From NCBI GenBank assembly GCA_029721435.1, contig CM056574.1:28753001-28817000 (forward strand): DNA of 64,000 bases, in the 5' to 3' direction. Shown here in pieces: positions 29,901-39,401 of the stretch. Position 1 is the first letter of the stretch, and the number at the start of each line of letters is the position of its first letter. This DNA is from Gymnothorax reevesii. Its lineage: Eukaryota > Chordata > Actinopteri > Anguilliformes > Muraenidae. The translations under genes were made by a program, and so were the position numbers. Below the pieces are notes generated by a model, which was not told the origin of the DNA, did not search any database, and saw nothing but the letters and a program-made list of their open reading frames with translations.

Positions 29901-31315
29901 CTGAAGTGTTGCAAAATCTTGATGTAAAACTCCAGCACTTAGAACCCTCACAGAGAGATCAGTTTGAAAGGTTGATCAAGAAATATGAGGATTTGTTTCC
30001 TGATGTTCCAAAGAGAGTTACTATAGCCTCGCATGATGTAGATGTTGGTGATGCCAAACCAATAAAACAGCATCCATACCGGATGAATCCTGAAAAGAGA
30101 AAGATTGCTGAGAAAGAGGTTGAGTACATGTTAAAACATGATATTATCAGACCCTCCAACTCCGATTGGAGTTCACCCTGTGTGCTAGTTCCAAAACCTG
30201 ATGGAAGTACTAGATTCTGTACAGATTATCGCAAAGTCAATGCTGTAACTAGAACTGATGTGTTTCCAATACCTAGGATTGATGATTGTATTGATAGTGT
30301 AGGGCAAGCAAAGTTTCTGACCAAGATTGATTTATTGAAGGGTTATTGGTGTGTGCCTTTAACTGAGAGGGCCAAGAGCATCTCTGCTTTTGTCACACCA
30401 TCTGGATTGTACCAGTATGAAGTCCTACCCTTTGGCAGGAAAAATGCCCCAGCCACGTTCCAAAGGATGATACAGTCTACAATCGCCGGATTGCCACACA
30501 CGGGTGCATACATCGATGACCTGATCACGTGGAGTGACTCCTGGGAAGAACATCTAAAAGATGTAGAGACGTTGTTCCAGCGCCTGACCCAAGCTAACCT
30601 GACTGTTAACCTGAACAAGAGTGACTTTGGTTGTGCTACTGTCACCTATCTTGGCTACGTCATAGGCCAGGGTAAGGTGGCACCCATAAATGCTAAAGTC
30701 CAAGCCATCATGGACTTTCCAGTTCCTGACAACAAAAAAGCTTTGCGCCGCTTCCTTGGAATGATCGGGTACTACCGCAAGTTCTGCAAGAACTTTGCTG
30801 AGATTGCTCTCAGTCTAACTAACCAACTGAAGAAAGGCGTAAAGTTCACCTGGGATGATGCATGCCAGAGAGCCTTCGATCGCCTGAAGACTCTGCTGTG
30901 TCACTTCCCCGTGCTCAAATCTCCTGACTTCAACAAACCGTTCTCCATCGCGGTCGATGCTAGCGACCAAGCTTGTGGATCTGTGCTCCTACAGAGAAGT
31001 GACTCTGATGACATTGAGCATCCCGTGGCATACTTCTCCAGGAAGTTCAATCGCCACCAAAGGAACTATTCCACAATAGAGAAGGAACTGTTGGCTCTGG
31101 TCCTTTCTTTACAACACTTTGAGGTTTATGTTTGTACAGGACAAAAGCCAATGATTGTGTACACTGACCACAATCCGTTAATGTTTTTGAGTAAGATGAA
31201 AAACAAGAATCGGAGATTATTGAATTGGAGTTTGATTTTACAGGAGTTTGATTTGGAAATTAAGCATGTGAAGGGTACAGACAATGTAATTGCTGATTGC
31301 TTATCCCGTGTTTGA
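26987..31315 (+). CDS. Gag-Pol polyprotein, order Gag-PR-IN-RT-RH
   Basis: 1442 codons without a stop. Landmarks: Gag core about 20-190; knuckle CSYC-KKSGH at 242-250 with the last Cys replaced by Gly; protease DTGAS at 334; integrase zinc-binding HLG at 595 with CKTCHTC following; integrase triad D659, D718, E754 (35 residues between the last two); chromodomain-less GDKVLV linker; reverse transcriptase with YIDD at 1175-1178; RNase H with D1324, the YSTIEKELLA glutamate and YTDHNPL. The ATG at 26987 is simply the first in frame; the true Gag start is probably 26766. FGRKNAPATF has Arg where Met is usual. Gag and Pol lie in one frame, with no frameshift signal between them. Expression is expected from the 5' LTR. 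Confidence 0.93.
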   Translation: MEQLKIKIETKNTFCASQEVKLVPPFSEKDVDNYFQCFEKVAKSCQWPKEHWPLMLQTVLKGKAQQAYSALSADDSSDYEVVKKVILRAYELVPEAYRQKFRGLKKSENQTYVEFANEKQVCFERWCTSMEVKDDFNSLKEMVLVEEFKNCVKDDVKTYLNEKQALNLQSAAKFADEYVLTHKSKFQSSSNNKWSRFQKKGYGDTQDSSPKDKDKSGDGAQKSSNRSDQSVKADSDKSGLVCSYCKKSGHVTTNGWFLKAKKEKEKDTKPNAFVKTRLETPVVDNQSAKLPASCGAKKPNTADFVREEFLPFVSEGFVALNEHTTPVPIYILRDTGASQSLLLMDSLELRDETASGDFILVQGIEGRTVSVPLRSIFLKSDLVTGQVKVGLMSSLPIKGVSLLLGNDLAGGKVVPPVHLTSQPSTENGDEDPSLYPSCAVTRAMAKKAKEDDVVVPSSTLNSQDSGGSPHDSDWPTMVSPFEDLSDTFISSLFSQPDGSGDSDVSGDLSLSRKRLIEEQTNDPEIGVLKRRALPEKEIDAVPVGYYLKDGVLMRKWRPPDIPANADWAVVRQIVVPKVYRNEILTMAHSLPLGGHLGVNKTVDKIMKHFFWPGLRKDVSNFCKTCHTCQVVGKHQLDPPVAPLQPIPAFGEPFSRVIVDCVGPLPKTRSGNQYLLTIMCASTRFPEAIPLRNIKATAISKALIKFFTLFGLPREIQSDQGSNFTSGLFQQVVYELGAKQILSSAYHPESQGALERFHSTLKTMMRTYCYDHEKDWDEGVHLLLFAAREAVQESTGFSPFELVFGHEVRGPLLLLSEQWQEEEPQISLLDYVSKFKERLRAACDLAKENLKSSQGKMKTWYDHKARSRGFKPGDKVLVLFPLQSNPLQARFHGPYEILTKLNDLNYIVKTPDRRKPKQLCHINMLKPYHDRNARVEAVTSDSPMVETCEDEKEFQDDEPRIKAEVLSCKLSNSEVLQNLDVKLQHLEPSQRDQFERLIKKYEDLFPDVPKRVTIASHDVDVGDAKPIKQHPYRMNPEKRKIAEKEVEYMLKHDIIRPSNSDWSSPCVLVPKPDGSTRFCTDYRKVNAVTRTDVFPIPRIDDCIDSVGQAKFLTKIDLLKGYWCVPLTERAKSISAFVTPSGLYQYEVLPFGRKNAPATFQRMIQSTIAGLPHTGAYIDDLITWSDSWEEHLKDVETLFQRLTQANLTVNLNKSDFGCATVTYLGYVIGQGKVAPINAKVQAIMDFPVPDNKKALRRFLGMIGYYRKFCKNFAEIALSLTNQLKKGVKFTWDDACQRAFDRLKTLLCHFPVLKSPDFNKPFSIAVDASDQACGSVLLQRSDSDDIEHPVAYFSRKFNRHQRNYSTIEKELLALVLSLQHFEVYVCTGQKPMIVYTDHNPLMFLSKMKNKNRRLLNWSLILQEFDLEIKHVKGTDNVIADCLSRV

Positions 31316-31438
31316 ATGTGTATATATATATCATGTGTTTGAATATTGTATGATATGTGTATATAGACAAGTGTTCACTTAACCATTTTGTATTGAAAAG
31401 AAAAATTTTGCCTTTATGAGTTAAAATTTTTCCCTTTT

Positions 31439-31448
31439 GGAATGGAGG
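31439..31448 (+). other. Polypurine tract
   Basis: GGAATGGAGG immediately precedes the 3' LTR, the expected position of the plus-strand primer. Confidence 0.6.
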
Positions 31449-31944
31449 TGTAATGTGAATATAGGCCACTAGATGGCAGTATTTACCTTTTTTTTGTCCA
31501 GCTCAGACTGGAGTCATGTTTAGACATGTCCTGGACATGTCTGGGGCAAGTCTCAGAAAATTAGAAAAAAGAGGTCTAAATGTGGGTGGGGTCTGCAAAA
31601 GAGTATATAAGGAAAAGAATTGGGACAGTAAAGTAGTAGGAGAAATTGCAAGAAGATGACCAGACCTGCCATTCTGTTCAAGACCTGTGACGTTTCTTTT
31701 GTGGATTTCTTTGCCTGTGTTTGAGCATTTTCTTCATCCAGGACATCACCAAGCCACCCCACCAAAAAGGGACTGTAATTATTTCTGTTTTTTCTTATTT
31801 ATCAATCTTGGTCTTTAGTTGTAGGTTGTTATTAGTCTTTGTCTTTGTTAAAAATTAAATGTGTTTTAGTTGTTAAAACTGTGTTTGTCATCCCTTGCTG
31901 TTGCTGTTGTGTTATAAATGTAATAACAAATTGGGGCCATAACA
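31449..31944 (+). repeat. 3' LTR
   Basis: 496 bp, the same ends as the 5' LTR, followed by CAAT target duplication. Confidence 0.95.
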
Positions 31945-31948
31945 CAAT

Positions 31949-33689
31949 GAAGTGGATTGTCCAATATTTTCAAAGTCTGTTACCTGCCCTGAATAAAACG
32001 CAAAATTCATGAAGAGCAATAGGGCAATGTTGTGATAATAGTTTGGATTCCCAAAGCTGGGAGTTCTTTTACTCAGAGACCAAACTGTATGCAGCATTAA
32101 AATGGAAATATCGCTGATATAGTGAAATTAGTCTTTCTCTTAATTGACAAATTTCCTTCTATTGTAGCTTTTTTTGAAAATTTCCTTTGAGCTTCTGCAA
32201 TATTACCATAAGCTTCTGGAGTTTTGATTTCATCAAAATTACTTTTTCTCACTTGTGCAAATTTTCCTGCACAAACATAACTCTGGCATATTTTCAGAAC
32301 TTTAGGACGTACTTGGATGAGATGAAATTAAGGAAAAACGAAGTACATGAAGAGCTTCTCACGGGGTTTATTCCCTTCACAGATAACAGCAGACACCTGC
32401 CTGTATTTTTGTTTTTATCACAGGATTCTAAACAATGGAAATTGTTTTCTGGAAACTCCTGGATAAAAATGATATTGTAATTTCCTCGAATTTATTCTTG
32501 TTGCATGGTCAAGGCATCTCAAATAACTGTCGATAAAAATCTGCTAAAACAAAACAGTGGAAAGATGATCTATGAAATGAGATAAAAAATGTCCAACTTC
32601 ATGTTGAAATGGAGAAATTGAGTTGAGAAAGAGGGAGAGTAACAGTATAATGCATCTGAACAAAATATAGCTGTTACAATGGGAACAGAGTGAATGAGCC
32701 AAGTAGTCTGTGTGTGTGTGTGCGCGTGCGTGCGTGTGTGAGATCTCCTTCAACGTAGGTTCCTTCATCCATTCAGACACTAATTCACTCTGATTCTCAC
32801 ACCATTAGCCTCTCAGTAACTGACTAGGTGGTACTACATTCATAAGACAATTAGGACCCAGAATCAACTTGGTTTAACTTTGCAGCCCCAGGTGCCAGCC
32901 CTCTATCAGTGAAAGACATTTTCTCCGTCCACACTATGAGGTAAATGGACTTTTCGCAAACAGTCTCGCTCATTCATGTTGTATTTTCACTTTTTTTTTG
33001 AGAAAATCTGGAAAAACCTTTAAAAATGCTGACTGTACATTCAAACTGAGGTCAGAGTCTATCAGCGATTTAAAAATGCATAAGGCCCCAAGTGTGTTTG
33101 GGAAATGGGGTGTTGTAATGAGAACAATTGCGCTCAGATGACCAAGGGTCCCAATGAATTCCCTGCACAGCTGCATGCTAAGCATTGGGTTGATTACCTG
33201 ATCGTCAAATGTATTGCTCAGGTATACACAACACAGGCTACAGCTCCTTTATCTTGCATAAGGTGGAACTTGAGAGATGAGCAAAAGGCTTAGAATCAAA
33301 CTTTTCCTCTCCTTCTCTCACCCTCCATATATAAAATTCTTTTTTCTCCATTTTCCACAAAACTACCTAAATTGTAATCTAAATGTACATTGTCTCCATT
33401 GCAGTACACTCAGCCTAAATATGTCATTATAAAAAGACACCCCAGATATGTGTTGAATTTCAAATTCACCCACCAAACTGGTCCTTCTGAAGTCTGCTTG
33501 TCTTTGTCAATGATGCCAATCCCATTTTATGTGAACGAGGAGGCAAGCTGATGCACAATTGAGGTCAAATAAATGATTTTTTTTAGAAGCGTTATGAGAA
33601 AAGGATATTAGGCGCTCATAGGATGAAAAAATCTTAAGGTTGAAAGAAAAAATCTGGTGCCCTTGGAAAAGCGGGACCAGAGGACAACC
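31949..33689. other. Intergenic DNA with a GT microsatellite
   Basis: A GT/GC alternating run lies at about 32709-32741. Otherwise there is AT-rich DNA with no recognisable exon or transposon end. Confidence 0.5.
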
Positions 33690-33825
33690 AAAAATAGCCA
33701 GTCTTCCAGAAACTCAGAAAAAATAGTAGGATCCAAACGAAGCCTAAGATAAAAAGCCTTTATTAAAGCATGGCTGTCACAAATTTAAAAAGCCGACATT
33801 TTTTGACCTACTCAGTCTTCATCAG
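33690..33825 (-). repeat. Left inverted terminal repeat of the Penelope-like element
   Basis: Complement of 44451-44590 with about 80 percent agreement by eye. Read on the minus strand it includes CTGATGA (33819-33825) at the junction with the coding part. Confidence 0.8.
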
Positions 33826-34269
33826 TGATCCCAACCTCCACAAAGTTATTCCTGAACCACACTGTAAACCCAAATGCTCAAAGTAATTAATTGGAATAAG
33901 TAGTGTAAACTTAAAATTTTCTTAAAAGTTGTACTTACTTTAAAATGTTGAGTGCCTGTAGAAACTTGCTTCTTTTTGAGTTTAATAAACTTGGAATTTT
34001 TGATTAATAGTAACTATTTGCATTTTATGTACCTTCTACGTAAAATAACTAACTCAGAGTTACTTAAAAAAGTGGATTAAACATGAATTTATAATTTATG
34101 TCTTGTTTACAAAGAACTAAATAAAGAAATGATCTCTCTCACACACGCACACACGTAGTATATATAAAGAATTAATTGTTAAATACTTTGCATGTTACAA
34201 GTTTGGCTTGTTCATAATAAATAAATAAATAGATAGATAAATTAATATATATTTTTTTAAAAATCGCTT

Positions 34270-35392
34270 CACCGGAACTGTTTTTATTTTGCAGTATTTG
34301 CGTGCAGGTAGATGGTTTTATAGAATTCAGAGGACAGTGGGAGAAATGAGGTGTGCAGGAGGGAACAGAAGAGACGAGACAATAATGTCAAGACTAAGAT
34401 TGGGACACACTGGACTTAATACTACTTTATTTAAAATAGGTAAGCACAATACAGGCAGGTGTGATCACTGTGGGCAGGAAGAGACTATTAAACATGTGGT
34501 GAAGTACTGAGAGAAATACGAAGCTGAGAGAAGGCTTATGACTGAAAACTTAAGAAAGGAAAAAATTTAATAGATATCCTACGAGAGGATTCGAAAAGTA
34601 AGTGTCATAAAATAAAGGTTCAGTATTTTATAATGACGAACCTAATTGATAAGATATGAGGTTTTTATGCCCGCGCCCTCCAATGAGGAAAGGGGGCATT
34701 ATGTCGACACCATGGGTGTATCTCAAAGCCTAGGCTGCATCCTTTGAAGGCTGCATTATTAGGGGTCATCACTTACTTCTATCTGCTAAACTGACATTTA
34801 GGGTAAGGGACAAGCTTAAATTTAGGGTTAGGCTTTGGTTTAAGGGTTAGAGTTAAGGTAAGGTTAGGGAAACCAGTGACAGCTCACTGAAACCAAAGCC
34901 ATTTAATGGAGATGAAATGACGTTACGTCAGTTGGGCAGATGGAATTACTTGACAACCCCTAAAAATGCAGCCTTCAAAGGATGCAGCCTACGCTTTGAG
35001 ATGCACCCCATGTCCGTCTGTCTGTCGTTTGTTAATTTTTCGTTTCCGTGGGATAACTATAGAATCCCTCGTCTGATTGATGCCATTTCTTCATGGCGTA
35101 TTGGAAGTGGCTGTAGGAAGGTTCCTTTCGAAAACCAGCGTCGTGCTATATCTAATATGGCCGCCACAGCAGACATCTCAATATGCCCCTGATCAGCATA
35201 CAGGCGGGGCATATGCCACGCTCTGCGTTGCTCTTGAACTTTTTTGTGCGTGTTAGTGTTGTATTTAATCTTTAACAAATGTGAAATACTCGAGCTCTTG
35301 ATCCACACTCCATATCAGTTGGTGGCGGTAATGCACGTAGTAAATGTATTTAATCGACAAAAAAACTCATCAAAGAAGAAGAAGAAAGCAGG
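34270..35392 (+). mobile_element. 3' end of a non-LTR retrotransposon (LINE)
   Basis: 34289-34510 translates to RLRLGHTGLN-TLFKIGKH followed by CDHCGQEETIKHV, the cysteine-histidine tail of a LINE protein. The next Cys codon is TGA, so it is dead. The 3' UTR includes CAGTTGGTGGCGGTAATGCA and ends in AAGAAGAAG, a tail I recognise from fish LINEs. The sequence is interrupted by the MITE at 34715-35007. Clade not determined. Confidence 0.65.
34715..35007. mobile_element. 293 bp MITE
   Basis: Ends GGTGTATCTCAAAGC and GCTTTGAGATGCACC are inverted copies, extending imperfectly over about 45 bases (GCTGCATCCTTTGAAGGCTGC and complement). CCATG lies on both sides (34710-34714 and 35008-35012). The interior has TTAGGG-like words and no ORF. 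Confidence 0.85.
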
Positions 35393-36533
35393 CAGAAGAC
35401 CGGAGCCGATGCGTCAGCCGAGAAGTGCGAGAGAAGCGGGAGACTGAACGACAGGAGTACGTTAATTCTGAGTTGTCAATGTAAGTAGTCAACATAAAAC
35501 TTGCTTGAATGTTTGTTTCTGGAGGTTCCACATGTTTTTTAAACGGACAAAATGAGTCATGTAAGCCAAGTAAAACGGTTAACGTTAGCCCTTAGATTAG
35601 CTAACATGCAAAGTCACCCTGCCACGTGGGCTACGTGGCTAGGCTTGTAGTTGTAAAACCTGGTGATGCCCAACGTGCAGTGGTGGATCGTGAGATATCA
35701 TGTATTCCTGTTCAATGAAAACTCGATATCTGTGTCGGAGCTGTGTCAGTGTTGTGAGTGAATGCCGAAGCTAAATTTAGTTAGAGAGTCAGTTCTAGCA
35801 GGTCTCTCTCTCAGTAGGACGCAATAAACATAAATACAGCTGCGCTGCAGCCGCGGCCGGACACCCGACTAAAGCCTGGAGTGGTAAAGAGCATGAGTAC
35901 AGTTGTAGTGAGCTAACGCGATGCTAATTTCGGCTCGCGGTTAGCATCCGCCGCTTTCCAGCTCTCCACAACGGCTCTCCTGTCCGGTTAAAAAATATCA
36001 CACCGGAGGCTCCGGTTTTCGGTGGTTGTCGGGTATCAGCCCACTGCTCCAGCGCTTTGTATTCGCTTTTTTTACGCTCCTGACAACTGCGGCTGCTGCT
36101 CACTGGGGTAGGAGGCTACACAGTTGAGCCTGAGAGGAGTAGGGGCCCAGTTTCAATGTAGCGTTTACAGACTGCAACAACAAAACTCCAGACCCAACCT
36201 CGGCTGACTTTTTTTTTTTTGGAGGGGGGGGGGATTGCTAGGATAAGAATTTATTAATGCTACCAGTCCAATTTTACGCAACTTTGACTAATTTCTGTAC
36301 TATAATATGTAATTTTGCAGATTGAATAGCCTGACGGGCATCTTACACATCTACTTTGTTTTAACTGCGGTCATATTCCTCATACTAAAAGAGTACAGCA
36401 AAATACACCTGTACTCTTTTAGTATGAGGAATATGACTGCAGTTTTGATGGAGGTTTAAACTTCATGACAGGTGTCCTGTAAAATAATATTTTTTTGTGT
36501 GTGTGTTTTCAGGTTGCTGCGCCTGCAACAAAT
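35393..36533 (+). promoter_or_regulatory. Probable promoter, non-coding first exon and intron of the transposon
   Basis: GC-rich text leads to a GTAAGT donor at 35481. A pyrimidine-rich TTTTTTGTGTGTGTGTTTTCAG acceptor ends at 36512, 21 bases before the zinc-finger ATG. I infer a leader intron of about 1 kb. It contains the hairpin listed separately. Confidence 0.5.
36363..36444. repeat. Near-perfect 34 bp hairpin
   Basis: 36363-36396 and 36411-36444 are complementary over 34 bases with one mismatch and a 14-base loop. It lies in the leader intron, about 90 bases before the transposase ATG. No flanking duplication was recognised. Confidence 0.9.
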
Positions 36534-39065
36534 ATGACTTGGCAGTGTAAGTTGTGTGCAGCTTCTTTTACCACCAGAACATATTTATTTAAACACTGCA
36601 GGCTGCAGCACAGCCACTTTTCAAAAATTAGCCCACTCCCATGCCTCCATGATGATTGCATGTGCACATTTCAGACACTTAATGCACTGGGTACTCATTT
36701 GTCAAGATATCATACTCAAGAACATAACAGCAATGCAAAGGAGATTCAGGAGCTGGTGACTTTCAAGTGTCCTTTATGCACATTTCAGCAACCTTTTTCT
36801 GAGTCTGAACTCCTTAGTCACATAAGAACACACTTAAAAAAGCACGAGACAGTGGTATGCCCATACAAAGGTTGTAACTATAGCACAAATGTATACTCTT
36901 CATTTAATTCCCATAAAAGCAGAGTTCATCAAGCAAGTCTTGCATCAGACTTTGGTAGTGACATTGTCTATGAGCATACTCAGAATCTCCAAGCCACCGG
37001 CTATAATGTCACTATGAATGAAGAGTGTCCAGTTCAGAGCACAGAAATGCAGGATGATGAGCAATGTGATACATTAGCACTAAAAAATCAGCTCAAACTT
37101 AATGCAGCATCTTTATTTCTAAAGATGCAGGCTATCCTTCATGTGTCAAACACAGCTACACAGGAAATAGTTGATCACTTGAATCTGATCTTCTCTTTAT
37201 CTCAGCCATTGTTCAAAGATGCCATTAATGACATATTGCAGAGACATGGTCACAATATTACAGATTCCGCACTCAATGAAGTTGTCAATGCTGTCATGGA
37301 CTCTAATGTTCTATTTAGTGCTACATCCAAAGGTGCAGAGTTATCCTCTCATAAGCGAAGAAAGACATTTATAGAGCACAACTATCCATTGATAATGCCA
37401 GTTGAGTACTATTTAGAAGCACCTGGTCATACAATTATGTATGTTCCAATCCTTCAAATGATTCAGGAGCTGTTTAAAAACACAGACATCCTGAATAAGA
37501 TCAGAGAACCAAACTCTGAGCCTGGTTATTATGTGTCATATCGTGATGGCTCTCATTTCCAGGAAAATGAGTTGCTCTCAACAGAAGATCTACGCCTAGC
37601 AATCCAGCTATATATTGATGATCTCGAAATTGCTAACCCTCTCGGCACATCACGTAAAGTTCATAAACTTTGTGCTATCTATTTCATTGAATCTGTTGGT
37701 CAGAATGTGAAAGGCACCATCTTCTGTGTTTCAGCTGACAATCTGGCTTCACATGGCTTTGGTGGTTTTCTGGAGTCATTCAGAGCAGATTATGTTTGCA
37801 GATTCTGTATGGCCACAAGTGAACAGTTTCAAACAATTGAGGTTAAAAAGGAGGAATTTGTCCAGAGAACCAAAGCAAGCCATGACCTTCATGTACAAAA
37901 TGTCCTCCAAGATGAGAGTTCAAGCAGCCAATATGGGGTTAAAGGTGATTGTGTCTTGCGAGAGTCACTTGAGTACTTCCATCCTATCACAGGTTTTCCC
38001 CCAGATCTACTGCATGATCTTTTGGAAGGAATCGTTCCAGTTGAACTCTCTCTTTGCATTAGAGAAATGATTCAGCTTAAGTACTTCTCTTTAGAGTATT
38101 TGAACGAAAGGATCACATCATTCCCATATCAGCACACGGATAAAGTAAATAAACCTCATCCAGTTCCAAAAGCATTCATGACCCGGGGAACGATTGGAGG
38201 CAACGGGCATGAAAATGCCACGCTGCTCAGACTACTTCCATTACTTGTGGGCAGTAAAGTACCAGAGGGTACTGCTGCGTGGGAGGTTTTGATGGACTTA
38301 AAGGAGGTGGTTGAATTAGCGTTGTGCCCATCATTTTCTGATGAAACATTGGACTATTTTGTGTGCAAAATCAGTGACCACAGACAGATCCTACAAGAGG
38401 CTTTCCCTCAGTTTAGGCTTCGTCCCAAACATCACTATGTGGAACACTATCCCACCTTAGTTAAGTGCTTTGGGCCCCTGGTGCATGTTTGGACCATGCG
38501 ATTCGAAGCTAAACATCGCTTCTTCAAGAGAGTGGTGCATGATGCTCAAAACTTCAAAAATGTCTTGAAGACTCTGGCAATCAGACACCAACACATGATG
38601 GCCTATCACCTTGGTTCACCATCCTTTTTCAAACCAAAAATGCAAACATCCTGGGTTGACTCTGTTTTGGTTTCAGCTCTGCCAGAAGTAGCTCAGGCTC
38701 ACATTAGAGGACAAACAGCTAGTGACACTGTCTATAGTACATCAAAGGTGACCATTGACGGCACAGACTATACCAATGGAATGTTTGTGTCAGTTGGAAT
38801 CAGTGGGGGACTGTCAAAATTTTGCAGACTAACACAGATCTACCTTGTGAATCACAATGTTTCTTTTCTCTGCAGTGATTATGACTCTTGGTATATAGAG
38901 CATCTTCGATCCTATGAGCTGTCAGCCTCACTAGGAAGCCTGTCTATCCACCTGCAATCTGAGTTCAATGACACAACCCCACTCTGTGCATACAAGATTG
39001 GTGGTTTGCTGCTGCTGACTCCCAAGAGGTTCATACAAGTGAGACAAAAGACCACTCGATGGTAA
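36534..39065 (+). CDS. C2H2 zinc-finger, CACTA-like transposase
   Basis: 843 residues from the ATG at 36534, chosen because it follows a good splice acceptor at 36512; the longer upstream reading is intronic. Four C2H2 fingers fill residues 5-130 (first: C5, C8, H21, H26). The rest resembles the large uncharacterised transposase-like proteins repeated in fish genomes: VSADNLASHGFGGF near 397, a CRFC pair, PDLLHDLLEGI near 490, and RPKHHYVEHYP and FGPLV-MRFEAKHRFFKR near 630-660. These are the best candidates for acidic catalytic positions. It lies inside CACTG ends and is uninterrupted. A GTAAGT donor overlaps its stop codon (39062), so alternative splicing into the next gene is possible. It probably binds and cuts the element ends in the nucleus; this is inferred from family and position. 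Confidence 0.75.
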   Translation: MTWQCKLCAASFTTRTYLFKHCRLQHSHFSKISPLPCLHDDCMCTFQTLNALGTHLSRYHTQEHNSNAKEIQELVTFKCPLCTFQQPFSESELLSHIRTHLKKHETVVCPYKGCNYSTNVYSSFNSHKSRVHQASLASDFGSDIVYEHTQNLQATGYNVTMNEECPVQSTEMQDDEQCDTLALKNQLKLNAASLFLKMQAILHVSNTATQEIVDHLNLIFSLSQPLFKDAINDILQRHGHNITDSALNEVVNAVMDSNVLFSATSKGAELSSHKRRKTFIEHNYPLIMPVEYYLEAPGHTIMYVPILQMIQELFKNTDILNKIREPNSEPGYYVSYRDGSHFQENELLSTEDLRLAIQLYIDDLEIANPLGTSRKVHKLCAIYFIESVGQNVKGTIFCVSADNLASHGFGGFLESFRADYVCRFCMATSEQFQTIEVKKEEFVQRTKASHDLHVQNVLQDESSSSQYGVKGDCVLRESLEYFHPITGFPPDLLHDLLEGIVPVELSLCIREMIQLKYFSLEYLNERITSFPYQHTDKVNKPHPVPKAFMTRGTIGGNGHENATLLRLLPLLVGSKVPEGTAAWEVLMDLKEVVELALCPSFSDETLDYFVCKISDHRQILQEAFPQFRLRPKHHYVEHYPTLVKCFGPLVHVWTMRFEAKHRFFKRVVHDAQNFKNVLKTLAIRHQHMMAYHLGSPSFFKPKMQTSWVDSVLVSALPEVAQAHIRGQTASDTVYSTSKVTIDGTDYTNGMFVSVGISGGLSKFCRLTQIYLVNHNVSFLCSDYDSWYIEHLRSYELSASLGSLSIHLQSEFNDTTPLCAYKIGGLLLLTPKRFIQVRQKTTRW

Positions 39066-39401
39066 GTAATTCTTCATAGGAAAGTGTGTTCAGTATAATC
39101 AATCATTTTATACATCAACCAACATGACATGCATTTTGGTATTGCAGTCTTTGGTAACACATTCTAAAGAACATGTCCATAATGGATTAAAAACACAAAT
39201 ATAACTGGCTTATATTATGGAAGTTATAATGTACTGTGTAGCCCAGGCCCTGGATTTTTTTCTTTTCTATAAATTATGAATGCTGAACATGTTAGAGGTT
39301 GTCATTAATGATTGTAAACATTTAGAAAGCCTCATAAATGCACTATAATGTCCATGCGCTGGTGAGTTTATAACCTCTAGATCTCTTCATTTATTAAAGT
39401 G

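Larger units (their letters stand above)
26154..31944 (+). mobile_element. Gmr1-like Ty3/gypsy LTR retrotransposon, nearly intact
   Basis: It is bounded by two 496 bp LTRs and a CAAT target duplication (26150-26153 and 31945-31948). Domain order is Gag, protease, integrase, reverse transcriptase, RNase H, with integrase before reverse transcriptase. That order defines the Gmr1 group first described in cod and is otherwise a Ty1/copia trait. The LTRs differ at about three positions, so the insertion is recent. Defects seen: a frameshift near the Gag start and loss of one zinc-knuckle cysteine. Confidence 0.95.

Noticed and set aside
26154..31944. Endogenous retrovirus
   Set aside because: No envelope ORF between pol and the 3' LTR, and the domain order is of the Gmr1 retrotransposon group.
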